Made by a program: the position numbers and the translations under genes. From Pseudorasbora parva (lineage: Eukaryota > Chordata > Actinopteri > Cypriniformes > Gobionidae): a DNA stretch of 64,000 bases. This document shows positions 1 to 9,539 of the stretch, one piece after another. The notes under the pieces are model-generated. The model saw only the letters and a list, made by a program, of their open reading frames with translations, did no database searches and had not been told where the DNA came from. Position 1 is the stretch's first letter; each line of letters opens with the position of its first letter. The stretch is taken from the NCBI RefSeq assembly GCF_024679245.1, contig NC_090182.1, positions 37,113,547 to 37,177,546 on the forward strand, in the 5' to 3' direction.

Positions 1-169
1 ATGTGGCCCGAAGTGTCTATGGCGGCGGGATTACCACATCGTTTTCCCATCGAGAGTGCTGCGCAAGAGGTACCCTCGATTGCCCTCGTGCGGGAGGGGC
101 CGCTCTTAGAAACCCTGCCGCGGCTAGGATTTCTTCCCAGCAGCCTTCTTAGCGAGAAAAGGACTTTCC

Positions 170-894
170 TCAGATCGCCCTTTTGCCAAAAGCCTGCTGG
201 TGAGAGCGCCTCCTCTGTTGCCAGGCTCCCGGAGGAGGGGCTCTAGAGGCAACGCTCTCTTTTTGCATCTGATGGTGTGAGGAGCTGCCTGACGGCTGAG
301 GCTGCCCACTAGTGGCAGCCTTTCCAGATTTTGGCCGAGGAGGAAGGAACTGTCGAAAGGCCGCTGATTGTTTCCTCGCCTGCTGAAACCAATCGACGAT
401 CAAATTAACAGCGTCGCTGAACAGGCCAGAAGGCGAGATCGGGGAATCCAGGACAAATGTTTTATCTTTCTCCTTCATCGCCGATAGATTGAGCCATAGG
501 TGTCTCTCCACGTCACCATAGAGACCATGGACCGGCCGATGGCACGCACTGTCTCCTTGATGACTCGGAGAGACAAATCAGCAGCCTTTCTAAGTTCGAG
601 GATATCCTCCAGAGAGGGACCCTCACCCTCGTCTAGCTCTTTGAAGAGGTCGGCCTGGTAGGCCTGCAGAATATATGCTCTGCCCACCAATGGCGATGTG
701 TCCCTGCATGGCTTAGTGGGCAGTAACGGGGCTTTCAGGGACGATGCCGATTTGGGTGACAGATAGCCCGCTAGAGCATCTTCCACCCGCGGCATCGTCC
801 CATAGCCGGCCTTACGCGCCCCGTAACGTTTGCATAATCTAACACAGGGGGATTGGAAATTTGCACGGAATAAGGCCTGTTCCATGACCTGCAA
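170..894 (-). pseudogene. DIRS gag-like gene, frameshifted
   Basis: Gag-like protein of DIRS element D1, in two overlapping minus-strand frames (894-475 and 511-170), so there is a frameshift near 490-510. It aligns by eye with the gag of D2 at 25629-26459. Shared blocks are LQAYQADL, IGRSM and ERHLWLNL, each in the same order. D1 has LPTKPCRDTS where D2 has LPSKPLKTTS. D1 lacks about 15 residues that D2 has between GRAY and LQAYQAD, so there is also an internal deletion. The C-terminal part is basic and Ser/Pro/Gln rich, as in D2. No ATG start is convincing; the N-terminal zinc-finger-like part seen in D2 is absent. Confidence 0.8.
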
Positions 895-1090
895 AACTCG
901 TTATGCAGGTCTGTAAAAAATGGCAAAAAAATGGCAAACCCAAGCGAGGTGTCTGAGCCCGGTGCGAAAGAAAACGATCATCCAGCCTACTCGATGGCTA
1001 GATCTCGTGTCTCTATAAGCTCTATAAGCTCCTCTTGGGAGGAGCGCCTCAATGTTGATCTCGTCTGGATCCTCTTAAATTTGGTTTGCC

Positions 1091-1098
<8 letters not shown>

Positions 1099-1179
<81 letters not shown>
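1099..1179. repeat. (TA)n microsatellite
   Basis: About 40 uninterrupted TA units inside the 5' leader of D1, between its terminal repeat and gag. Confidence 0.97.
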
Positions 1180-1181
<2 letters not shown>

Positions 1182-1214
1182 GAAAAACAACAATAAATAG
1201 ACAGACAGTTTTCC

Positions 1215-1396
1215 CAAAGGAGCGTTATGCTGAAGAGCGATAGTTGACGCTACAATGCGCTGGGCTCCCCTATATAGCTTCCAGGTATGCCGTCACATCC
1301 ACGTCATGACGTATCACCAATCAGGATTGGACTAGTTTCATTCATACTTTAGATGGGTTGATGCTTAGGGAGCATCCCCAAATTCGTTGTTCCAAC
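1215..1396 (-). repeat. Left inverted terminal repeat segment of DIRS D1
   Basis: Reading the minus strand from 1396 this segment matches the inner part of the right terminal repeat of D3 in inverted sense. It contains a TATATA stretch at about 1271-1276, in the place where the D2 terminal repeat has a TATAAAA box, so it may be the old promoter. A CRE-like palindrome TGACGTCA-type core (ACGTCATGACGT) lies at about 1301-1312. Confidence 0.65.
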
Positions 1397-1592
1397 GCAG
1401 TGCGAAAAAGTCCTCATGAAATCAAAATGGACACTATTTACTTTGTTAGCACATATTACTGGTCTTAGGGTGAACAATTAATTCATGCAAGTTAATGCAC
1501 AGAAGAAAAAAAATATTTTAATATAACCTTTAATCAAAATCTGAAAAGTTACTTCCAGTGATGTCAGTTTGGCAGCTTAGATTTGAAAATGC

Positions 1593-2045
1593 TTAAAGGG
1601 TTAGTTCACCCAAAAATGAAATTTATGTCATTAATGACTCACCCTTATGTCGTTCCATACCTGTAAGACCTCCTTTCAACTTCAGAACACAGTTTAAGAT
1701 ATATTATATTTAGTCTGACAGTGCATCTAAAGGTAGGCGCACTATACTGTCGATGTCCAGAAAGGAAATAAAAACATAATCAAAGTAGTCCATATGTGAC
1801 ATCAGGTAGTTAGGTAGAATCTCTTGAAGCATCAAAAATACATTTTGGTCCAAAACTAGAAAAAACTACGACTTTATTCAGCATTGTCTTCTCTTCTGCA
1901 TTTGATTTCAAAACTCAAATAAAGATTCAAACTATCACGAATCAGCAGATTGATTCATGATTCAGATCGCCAATGTCACATGATTTCAGCAGATTGGCAG
2001 TTTGACACGCGATCCAAATCATGAATCAATAATAAATCAACCTTA
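1593..2045 (+). mobile_element. Non-autonomous DNA transposon fragment (TTAGTTCACCC end)
   Basis: Starts TTAA-AGGGTTAGTTCACCC and continues through CCAAAAATGAAA and ACTCACCCTTATGTCGTTCC, the signature I know from a very common cyprinid MITE group. Only this end is recognisable; no matching inverted end is found nearby, so it is a fragment and its right limit is approximate. A different copy of the same terminal type ends at about 8555 (GGGTGAACTATCCCTTTA). Confidence 0.6.
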
Positions 2046-2049
2046 TCGT

Positions 2050-2640
2050 CATCTTTCTGTGTAATTTGGGGTGTAATTGGAAGCTGTTCAGCAAGTGTTG
2101 TAGAGGATGGGCTCTGAGAAGGCTGCGTGGGATCACAACCCCTAGGGTCAGTCACCTGACATTGTTGATATTAGGTCTCGAGGATAGGTGGAAGAATGCC
2201 GTCATTCCAGGTAAGATAGTGGTGATGGGGTCAAAATAGATCTGAACATTGACCATTAACAGATGTTTCCCTTCACTCAAAAACATATTAAACAACACTT
2301 AATTTCAATATTAATCTCCATATCCAGCCATATGCAAAGAATGCTGGGAACTAACAATGGTGTCTCTAAATAAAACACAATTAGCTAATTTTCTTAAAAT
2401 AAACTTAAGCTTAATCGGTTCCTCATTTCAAGCCTCAAAATTGCTTACATTTTTTTTTTTAAATTAGGAAAGTGTATCTCTTGGTTTTATTTCTTTACAA
2501 CACTGAACCACAATTTTCTTAAGAAAAAATACACACTATTTTTAATTATTACCTTAATTTTGAATGAACATCACAAGATCTGTGATTCATTTTTTACAGT
2601 GTCACTCCTCAAACCTGCATATATTTTGTTCTGAATGGAA
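2050..2640. other. Unresolved stretch next to hAT fragment
   Basis: No gene or terminal repeat is recognised. It may be the body of the hAT relic, because the minus strand has short open pieces around 2060-2200, but no transposase motif can be read there. Confidence 0.3.
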
Positions 2641-2805
2641 AACATACTGAGCAACACTGATGCATCTAATTTTCAATAGCTCCTCAAATGTTTTAACATT
2701 GCGTCTGCATCGTTCTGCTCTGAAGATCTTTCCTGCAACACTAAAGATTCTCTCAACAGGTGCAGATGAAGCTGCTATGGCAAGATGGGCATGTATATGA
2801 ATTTC
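2640..2805 (-). pseudogene. hAT transposase C-terminal (dimerisation) fragment
   Basis: A minus-strand reading from about 2805 down to 2640 gives a peptide with the hAT C-terminal dimerisation signature: AASSAPVERIFSVAGKIF, then RAERCRR, then FEELLKIRC. That order (SAP.ERxFS.AG, basic stretch, xxELLxxxC) is typical of Ac/hobo-type transposases. Neither the DDE part nor the BED finger is visible upstream, and the frame closes soon after, so this is a relic. The bases 2812-2829 are a T run. Confidence 0.7.
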
Positions 2806-2964
2806 TTTGATTTTTTTTTTTTTTTTTTGATTTTCAATTCTACTTCCTTTAATTCAAATTCGAATTGTAATTCTACATCCTGTTTTTGAAATCAATTCAA
2901 ATTCAAATATAGGAGTCATTCTCAATTAAATTGTGAATTGTGCACAAGCCTGATCCACACTTCA

Positions 2965-3225
2965 CTCCTGTCTCTAACTTTACCCTTAAACTTACCCACA
3001 CGACCACACCTGTCCCAAACTTTACCCATAAACTTACCCACACCACCACACCTGACCCTAACTTTACCCTTAAACTGACCCACACCACACCTGTCCCTAA
3101 CTTTACTCTTAAACTTACCCACACCACCACACCTGTCCCGAACTTTACCATTAAACTTACCCACAGCACCACATCTGTCCCTATCTTCACCTTTAAACTT
3201 ACTCACACTACCACACCTGTCCTTA
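2965..3225. repeat. 42-bp minisatellite, six to seven units
   Basis: Units begin with CACCTGTCCC-type starts at about 3007, 3049, 3088, 3130, 3172 and 3214, giving spacings of 42 bp with one of 39. All are multiples of three, so several frames stay open on both strands (a 14-residue period such as HTTTPVPNFTLKLT). I treat this as a tandem repeat and not a gene. Confidence 0.93.
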
Positions 3226-3289
3226 AGTGTTTTACAATACAATATGAACATACACCGTACTTATTTTTTTTGATGCAAGTGCATAGTAG

Positions 3290-3660
3290 TTAAGACCACC
3301 TAATATAAAATGGGGCTAAAAACATAAATAAAAATATTATAGTATAACACTAAAATAATACTAGTTCTACATAGAAGACTGACTAAGATATGCCTTCTTC
3401 CCAATTCAGGATCTGATGAAAGTAGGGGCAGAGCTTATACCAAATAACATTATTTTAGCACTAAATAAGAATGTACTGTACATTTATAGTCAGTAAATGA
3501 ATGATTATAGTAAAACTAATACAAGCTCTCTAAGTCTCTCTTTCTCTACACCGTGCTCTGTTTATCTCTCTCTAGCTGTGTATCTTTGATGTTGTTGTGA
3601 CAGCTGTAGATTAATTACTACCTGCCAGCAGTTACTTAAAAATTAATCTTCAGAACCTTC
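3290..3660. other. AT-rich spacer, nothing recognised
   Basis: No coding potential, terminal repeats or RNA gene seen. Confidence 0.5.
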
Positions 3661-3661
3661 T

Positions 3662-4108
3662 AGAAGGATGACAACTTGTTAAATTATGCAGAACAACATT
3701 AGAAGACTCAATGTTGCTCACTGAAATACAAGCAGGGTTAGAGGAGAACATTTGGGGTAAAAAAGGTTTTAAACCACCATATCTTAAGTTTAATCAACTG
3801 TAATTGGTTATCTGTAAAATCATATATGCATACATCTCAATGATGTCTGATAATAAATAATATCATTGTAAAAAAAATGGATTTAGGTCCGTTTAGAATA
3901 TACAGCTCAGGCATAACATTAAGATATATATTATGTTGGTCCTACTTTTGCTGCTAAAACAGCCCTGACCAGTCGAGACATGGACTCCACTAGAGTCCTG
4001 AAGGTGGGTACCCCACATGCTTCTCCTCTAACCCTCCTTGTATTTCAGTGAGCAACACTGAGTCTTCTAATGTTGTTCTGCATAATTTAACAAGTTGTCA
4101 TCCTTCTG
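3662..4108. repeat. Long inverted repeat (about 88-bp arms) around a Tc1 3' end
   Basis: The left arm (3662-3750) and right arm (4019-4108) are almost perfect reverse complements, for example GAAGGATGACAACTTG on the left and its complement at the far right. The loop of about 270 bp contains the 3' end of a Tc1-like transposon. The right arm separates that 3' end from the rest of the Tc1 coding remnant. Confidence 0.9.
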
Positions 4109-4555
4109 TTTTGGTATGTGACAAAGTAACACCCACATGGAGGGCAAGACCCAAAGTTTCCCAGCAGAATATTGCCCAAAGCATCACACTTCCTCCTCTG
4201 GCTTGCCTTCTTCCCAGAGTACATCCTGGTGGCATGTGTTCCCCAGGTAAGAGATGCACACACACCTGGCCATCCACATGATGTAAAACGTGATTAATCA
4301 GACCCAGGTCACCTTCTTCCATTGTTCCCTGGTCCAGTTCTGATGCTCACTCGCCCATTGTTGGTGCTTTCGTTCGTGGACTGTGGTCAGTATGGAGACC
4401 CTGAAGCACCATACGCAACAAACTGCGATGCTATTCTGATGCCTTTCTATCAGAACCAGCATTAACTTTTTGACCAATTTGAGCTACAGTAGCTTGTCTG
4501 TCTCGTCCTTCCCACCACTGTTCCTTCCTTGGACCACTTGCTATACCATGATGGA
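3897..4555 (-). mobile_element. Tc1-like transposon remnant with internal deletion
   Basis: The 3' end (about 3897-4018) carries the terminal stretch AGGCATAACATTA followed by TTGGTCCTACTTTTGCTGC. The body from 4109 to about 4555 carries transposase-coding DNA of the same family on the minus strand. The part encoding the second and third catalytic residues is missing between them and is replaced by one arm of the inverted repeat. The left end of the transposase gene (beyond 4555) is lost. Confidence 0.75.
4098..4322 (-). pseudogene. Tc1-like transposase fragment
   Basis: A minus-strand frame of 74 residues contains HHVDGQVCVHLLPGEHMPPG, GRRQARGGSVMLWAIF and CWETLG, the middle of a Tc1-family DDE transposase (the SVM-W-G block that lies before the second aspartate). 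The frame ends in the inverted-repeat arm at 4108, so the D and E catalytic positions downstream are absent. Confidence 0.8.
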
Positions 4556-4559
4556 AGTT

Positions 4560-4920
4560 GGCGTAGAGGTTCATCTTACATGGTTTTTTAATACTACTTA
4601 AATATACAGTATAAATAGAGTACACAGCAGCAGTACTTTAGATGAGAGCACTTTCATTATTCTGTAGCTCATGTTGTACACCCTCAAACTCATAATTGTC
4701 AAATTGATTTGTAGCCAAATGCTTCTTACATTTAGTATTTTTGCAGAACTGTCATGGTATATATGGGCATTAGTACATATTGTGTGATGCAGTTTGGCTT
4801 AGTTTTTGCTGAATTTATTCATTTATTTATTTCGTTATTTTACTGCACTGTTATTGATTGATCAAGCCAGCCTAGGTGTATGTGACATTCTTCTTTCAGA
4901 CAAATACAATCATAGTTATA
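4560..4920. other. AT-rich spacer, nothing recognised
   Basis: No gene or repeat boundary seen. Confidence 0.4.
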
Positions 4921-4924
4921 TTAA

Positions 4925-5994
4925 AGGGGTGATGAATTGATAAATCAACTTTCCCTTGAGCTTTTGATATATAAAATGTCATGGTAATATTAGAATATTC
5001 TGTAAGTTTTAGAGATGAAAACGTCCTTTTTAGTCAAAGAAAAGCTTTTATAGACACCAGGCCCAGAAAACGACCGTGTGCTTCATCCTAACCTCATTGC
5101 GCGACAACACACACCTCTACAGAACGTGTAATTCAGTAGCCCCACGAACTGATTCATGGAGACGTTCGGATAACGTTGCCAGAAGCAATAACAATGTGGA
5201 AGACGATAGCAAGATATTGTGGAAGAAAACAGTCGCTGCATAAGCTTCCTTCGGATCCTAATATTAGGAATGTGTGATACTTCATTTATTTTTAATGAAT
5301 TTCCAGCTCACGTTGGGAGGACTGTACGTGTGTTCGCAATCGCTTCATTTCACTGCGTAATCGTTTGTAAACAAGCCTCAAGTGCTGGACTTGCAGACAC
5401 AATGTTGTGCCTTCTATATTGGATCCGACAGGAATGGTGCAGCAAACTTATGTGAGTAAAACGTCTTTTTTATATGTAGTAATAGTAGTCAGGGGCTGTG
5501 TGTTCTCCAGACGGGCTAACAAAACCTAGCCCGTCGGCAGAAATTCTTTTGCGCATGTGTGTGTGTGTGAGCATGCGCGCAGTTCGCTCTTACATCGACC
5601 GATCGTGCAGGCCATGTAATACAGAAAAAATATTCAAATCAATCCGCGGGTGGATGAGATATAAATCATTGTGTTTGCTTGATAAAGATGTTTACAAGTC
5701 CTGTCTTTTATTAATTATTAAAAAATAATATCTCTCTCATGTAAACTGACAGGGGAGTTGAAGCTCATTAATTATGCAAATCTTATCCAATCCTAGCCGT
5801 GGGCATTTACTTCCAAGTCTCCATTGCGACACACCCATCAAAACCCAGTGTTCAGAAGACAGCCTCAAAACCAGTGTAGAAAATAGCCTATTACTTATTA
5901 TTTATGATATTTTTGAATGTAAAAAAAACACAAAAAACATCATTAGTTGACAACAGACAACAGTATAAAAAAATAAAAAAAGTTGATGACACCT
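4925..5994 (+). mobile_element. Kolobok-type non-autonomous element K1 (TTAA target)
   Basis: The element is flanked by TTAA at 4921-4924 and 5995-5998. Its ends are AGGGGTGATGAATTG on the left and, inverted, AGGTGTCATCAAC on the right, so the terminal repeats are imperfect and start AGG. TTAA duplications with AGG/RGG ends fit the Kolobok superfamily better than piggyBac, whose ends start CC. A second, shorter copy in the opposite direction lies at 54096-54692. K1 contains no transposase. About 400 bp (5060-5480) are unique to K1. It includes a short GT run (5558-5570) where K2 has a long CA array. Confidence 0.8.
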
Positions 5995-6017
5995 TTAAAA
6001 AAAATTCCAAGTTTTAT

Positions 6018-6495
6018 AATGCAGTGAATAGCAGCCCAAAATTTGAAGACCAAAAAGTGCATCTATCCATTATAAAAGTAATCTACACTGCTCCCGGGGG
6101 TTAATAAAGGCCCTGAAGTGAATCAATTGATTTTATGCAAAAAATATCCATATTTAACATGTTATTTGGTCAAAAATTTAGCCTCCACCAGACTACCTTC
6201 CGTATTCAACAAATGGAAAAAGTGTACTGGCACGACAATGATGTCAGACGTAGCGTAAGTGCTTTGAACGGTGACAGGCATTACACTTTCTGCACAAGTT
6301 AAGTTTGGAAGGCGGTCCTAAAAAACCCTAAAAAGATAGATATGGAAAGCTAGATATTTTATTAAATATGGATATTTTTCTTACACAAACCCATCAATTT
6401 GCTTCAGAAGGCTGTGATTAAACCCCAGAGCCATGTGGAGTACTTTTATAATGGATGGATGCATTTTTTCGGTCTTCAAATTTTAGACTGCCATT
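6018..6495. mobile_element. Palindromic MITE-like element
   Basis: Arms of about 150 bp at 6018-6170 and 6345-6495 are inverted copies. Matching blocks include AAAATTTGAAGACC on the left against GGTCTTCAAATTTT on the right, ATCCATTATAAAAGTA against its complement, and AAAATATCCATATTTAA against its complement. The central loop is about 175 bp. No open frame. It adjoins the right end of K1; target duplications were not resolved. Confidence 0.75.
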
Positions 6496-6623
6496 CATTT
6501 ACCATGTAAACATTGTTGTTCAAAATATTTGGTCTTTCATAGGCTTATATCTATGTTTCAATACAATGTTCTACAGTGAAAGTAATCTGCTAAGAGGGTA
6601 CTCTTACAAGTACACTATAAACC

Positions 6624-6709
<86 letters not shown>
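6624..6709. repeat. (GT)n microsatellite
   Basis: About 40 GT units, at the outer end of the left mariner-like arm; the right arm ends in the complementary (CA)n at 8958-9054. Confidence 0.97.
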
Positions 6710-6710
<1 letters not shown>

Positions 6711-6818
6711 ATGCGTGTGCGTATGTGTCCAACTCACGCTGTCTGCATTGGTTGCATCCATTGTTTATAACTTGACCTTTGGCCAATTCTAAAGCGATGA
6801 TTGGTTGGTGTTAAGTAA

Positions 6819-8127
6819 CGCCGGCTTCACACTGCACGCGTAAGCAGGGCGTAGGCACCACCGAAGCAGCGCGTGGGTAAAGCAGGAGCAGCAGTTGTCA
6901 CGCGCAGTTGTGTACAGAGTAGCCTACTCTATAATGGATACGTTTGCATTTCTCTTTAATGTATTTGAAATGGAAATAAAGCAAAGATTTATCATGAAGC
7001 TAATTTTATTTTTTAAAATCGTTTCACTTGTTTCTGATGTTTTTTTATTTCGTTTAGTGCGAGTTTTTGATAGAAGAAAGGCCATCACACTATATGTCCA
7101 TGAAAAGCACAGTGCTAAAAAGAGAAACTTCAGGAAATTGTCTTGAAATATTGGATAGGCATCAAATTTACATGCATTACCCATCATAAACCTCTTAAAG
7201 ATAATTCATAAATGACTGTAATAACTAAGAGGAAACTTCTTAATGATATTTTGTAGGCTAAATGAGCAAATTATCTAAAAACGTTTTTTTTAAATGACAA
7301 AATAACGCACATCATAGTCTATCTACATGTCTATACTGTATGTGTGCTATATTAATGTGTGTATATTGTATTTACCTATATTTAGTTGTTCGTTCGCGAG
7401 GCAACGAAAGATTGTCAAAAACACTTTAAAATGACTTACCATCAGCATCAAGAGCCGCTCACGCTCACCAACTTCCTCCCATGCTTTTTCCTTCACTTGC
7501 AAGTCTTTATAAAGCAAATTGTGTGGATCATAGAGAACTGTGTGCTTCTCAACCTTCACGAGGAGACGAGTGTCATCCATTGCTGTCTTTCCAGGACAGG
7601 TGCACCCTGAAGAACACTGCCTGACACCACGTGCTTTTGTTTATCCTTTCTGTTTTTATGCCAGCATATAGTTATCATATATACATAATTTAATTCATAT
7701 TTAATTTAAGATAAACTTGCATACATTATTTAAAATTAGTTTTGTAGTTCAGGCAAAAAACTTATGGCAGTGACTTCGGTTTTTGTGTAGAACTTTTTTT
7801 CCCCCACAGTGCCAGATGTCATATGGTGACTGAGAAACACACGGAACACTTCACTAAATTATTTCATGGTTAAATGTGTTATTTTTCATGTTAACCAGGT
7901 TAATTTTGATCAGAACAATGTACTGTGGCTTTAATTCATTGTGAGCAGCGCGTCAAAAATAGACCTGGCGCCGAAACGATCGCGGCACTGACGCTTCTGC
8001 TCTGCTCCTGCTATGCGCCGCTGCGCTGCCTCTGCTGCCGGTGTGAATGCACTCATCTGTTAACATGAGCGCCGAAAAAAATACGCGCTGCTTATGCCCT
8101 GCTTACGCGTGCAGTGTGAAGCCGGCG
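6819..8127 (-). mobile_element. PIF/Harbinger-type element with TAA target duplication
   Basis: Perfect terminal inverted repeats of about 32 bp start CGCCGGCTTCACACTGCACG (6819) and end in the reverse complement at 8127. TAA is present on both sides (6816-6818, 8128-8130), the 3-bp duplication typical of PIF/Harbinger. Flanking DNA becomes continuous with the mariner arm when the element is removed, which proves the boundaries. Only a MADF-type exon is recognised inside, so transposase is missing and the element is non-autonomous. Confidence 0.85.
7440..7580 (-). pseudogene. MADF/Myb-like exon of a Harbinger accessory protein
   Basis: On the minus strand an ATG at 7580 opens 47 codons that start MDDTRLLVKVEKHTVLYDP and continue through YKDLQVKEKAWEEVGER. 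This is the first helix and the ..YD..H..YKD....AW.E. pattern of the MADF (Myb/SANT-like) domain, which PIF/Harbinger elements encode next to their transposase to bind the ends. The codons run straight into GTAAGT at 7439-7434, a consensus 5' splice site in phase 0, so this is probably a first exon. The downstream exons cannot be found, and the transposase is absent, so I call it a remnant. Confidence 0.6.
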
Positions 8128-8452
8128 TAAGTGTTTGAACATATGTGAGGAGTTAGACTAATTAGAGTAGCATTTTGATAGGTTGTTTTTGGAAAAGGAA
8201 AGCAAGTCACTTCCTGTTAGATTTTTGTGTTTTATGTAGAGTGTTTAGCATCACTGTGGGTAGCATTTTGAAAAAAAAAAAAAAGAAAAAAACGTTTTTA
8301 TGCAATTGAAAACAAGGCTGAGTCAAAGGCTGAGCAATAGCTAATAGTTTTGGACATTTGGTGTATAGTTTTGCACTTTACACTGAGTGAGGGGATTCAA
8401 AAATTGTGTGACATGAACAGATTTTGTGTGTAAGTAGTTGGAAAAAGTTGTA

Positions 8453-8555
8453 ATATAACTGTATTTGTCTGAAAGAAGAATGTCATATACACCTAGGGAT
8501 CGATTGCTATAGCAAAAAAAAAATGATGGGATAATTTCTGGGTGAACTATCCCTT
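8453..8555 (-). mobile_element. End fragment of a TTAGTTCACCC-type MITE
   Basis: Between the two mariner arms is a segment that ends GGGTGAACTATCCCTTTA and contains GAAAGAAGAATGTCATA, the characteristic right end of the MITE group seen at 1593. It forms the loop of the inverted pair. Confidence 0.6.
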
Positions 8556-8557
8556 TA

Positions 8558-8955
8558 CAGTTTTTTCCAACTTCCTACACACAAAATCATTACTTGTCAA
8601 ACAATTTCTGACACCTGACACTCAAACACCAGAACCACACATCAAATCTGCTAAACCTTACACTGATTCACAGCCTCCGTTTTCAATTTCATAAAACACT
8701 TTTTTTTTTCAAAACACAACACACAATTCTTTATGTAACACAAAAATTTAAGATCAAGTAGCTTGATTTTCTTTTCCAAACACAACAAATCAAAATGCTA
8801 CTCTTATTCATCAGTGCCTCACACAAAGTCCTCACATGTGCAAACACTCATTGCTTTACTTAACACCCACCAATCATAGCTTTAGAATAGGCCAATGGTC
8901 AAGTTATAGGTTTTGAACAATGGATGCAAGCAATGCAGACAGACTAAGGGGAGTT

Positions 8956-8957
<2 letters not shown>
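8558..8957 (+). mobile_element. Right arm of the inverted mariner-like pair
   Basis: Begins TA-CAGTTTTTTCCAACTTCC at 8556-8575, the TA plus CAG end typical of mariner elements, and runs to a (CA)n tract. It mirrors 6710-8450 and is uninterrupted. A mariner-type transposase relic at 9353-9535 lies on its far side and may belong to it. Confidence 0.75.
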
Positions 8958-9048
<91 letters not shown>

Positions 9049-9054
9049 CACACA
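8958..9054. repeat. (CA)n microsatellite
   Basis: About 48 CA units with one CG interruption near 9042. Confidence 0.97.
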
Positions 9055-9056
9055 AA

Positions 9057-9290
9057 CCCGTTGTGTTTCCATGTTTAATGGGGACTTTATATAGGTGTAA
9101 TGGTTTTTATACTCTATACATTATATATTCTATCCCCCTACACTACCCCTAAACCTACCCATCACAGAAAACATTCTGCATTTTTATATGTCCAAAAAAC
9201 ATCACTTAGTATGATTTATAAGATTTTTTCCTCATGGGGACCAAAAAATGTCCCCACAAGGACATGATTTTGGATAGTGGCATCTTTGTG
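9057..9290. repeat. Interspersed repeat with GGGGAC...GTCCCC blocks
   Basis: Contains ATGGGGAC, GTGTAATGGTTTTTATA, ACAGAAAACATTCTGCATTT, TCATGGGGACC and ATGTCCCCACAAGG, the body of a common teleost repeat that is often joined to a CA array as it is here. No open frame; superfamily not determined. Confidence 0.6.
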
Positions 9291-9352
9291 GGGTGAACAT
9301 AGGGTTTAGCAGCATGTTACAGTGCAATTAAAAGAGTTGTGCAATGAAAAGG

Positions 9353-9535
9353 TCAGTGACAGATTAATTCTGCCTTAGAGTCACATTTTTGTGTTGGTTC
9401 CGGCCTGATGACTTTGTCCACAGCACAGGCAATGTCATATCTTGCCAGGCAATGGGAAAAACCATCTGGTATTCTGGATCTAGCTTTGACAACACTTTTC
9501 ACACCTTGATATTTCTCGTCCTCTTCGTCCACCAT
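9353..9535 (-). pseudogene. Mariner-type transposase C-terminal fragment
   Basis: A 60-residue minus-strand frame contains FSHCLARYDIACAVDKVI followed by RPEPTQKCD. This resembles the C-terminal tail of fish mariner-type transposases (RxFPRCLAxxDIACDVDEVLWPDP). The aspartate and tryptophan of that consensus are changed to alanine and arginine, and the catalytic core is absent, so it is a relic. Identification is from memory of the family pattern. Confidence 0.55.
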
Positions 9536-9539
9536 CTCT

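Larger units (their letters stand above)
1..1396 (-). mobile_element. DIRS-like retrotransposon D1, 5' part, cut by the window edge
   Basis: This is the 5' end of a DIRS (tyrosine-recombinase) retrotransposon read on the minus strand. From right to left it has a terminal-repeat segment (about 1215-1396), an AT microsatellite, then a broken gag frame (894 down to 170), and it runs off the window at base 1. The terminal-repeat segment shares the stretch around 1364-1394 (core AGCATCCCC, CCAACGCAGTG) with the right terminal repeat of element D3 at 37110-37140, so D1 and D3 are the same family. The outermost few tens of bases expected from D3's internal complementary region seem to be missing at 1396. 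Confidence 0.8.
6710..8450 (-). mobile_element. Left arm of an inverted mariner-like pair, split by a Harbinger element
   Basis: If 6819-8127 is removed, 6710-6818 joined to 8131-8450 is an inverted, diverged copy of 8558-8957. Matching blocks include GCATCCATTGTT, ATGATTGGT.GGTGTTAAGTAA, GAGTAGCATTTTGAT, AAATTGAAAAC and GATTTTGTGTGTA. The inner end is at 8450 next to a TA dinucleotide and reads CAACTTTTTCCAAC inward, like the mariner-type end CAGTTTTTTCCAAC at 8558. Confidence 0.8.

Noticed and set aside
1..246. Plus-strand open frame of 81 codons at the window start
   Set aside because: It lies opposite the DIRS D1 gag-to-pol region on the minus strand and has no motif of its own.
2903..3293. 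Three overlapping long frames on both strands
   Set aside because: All are produced by the 42-bp minisatellite, whose unit is divisible by three.
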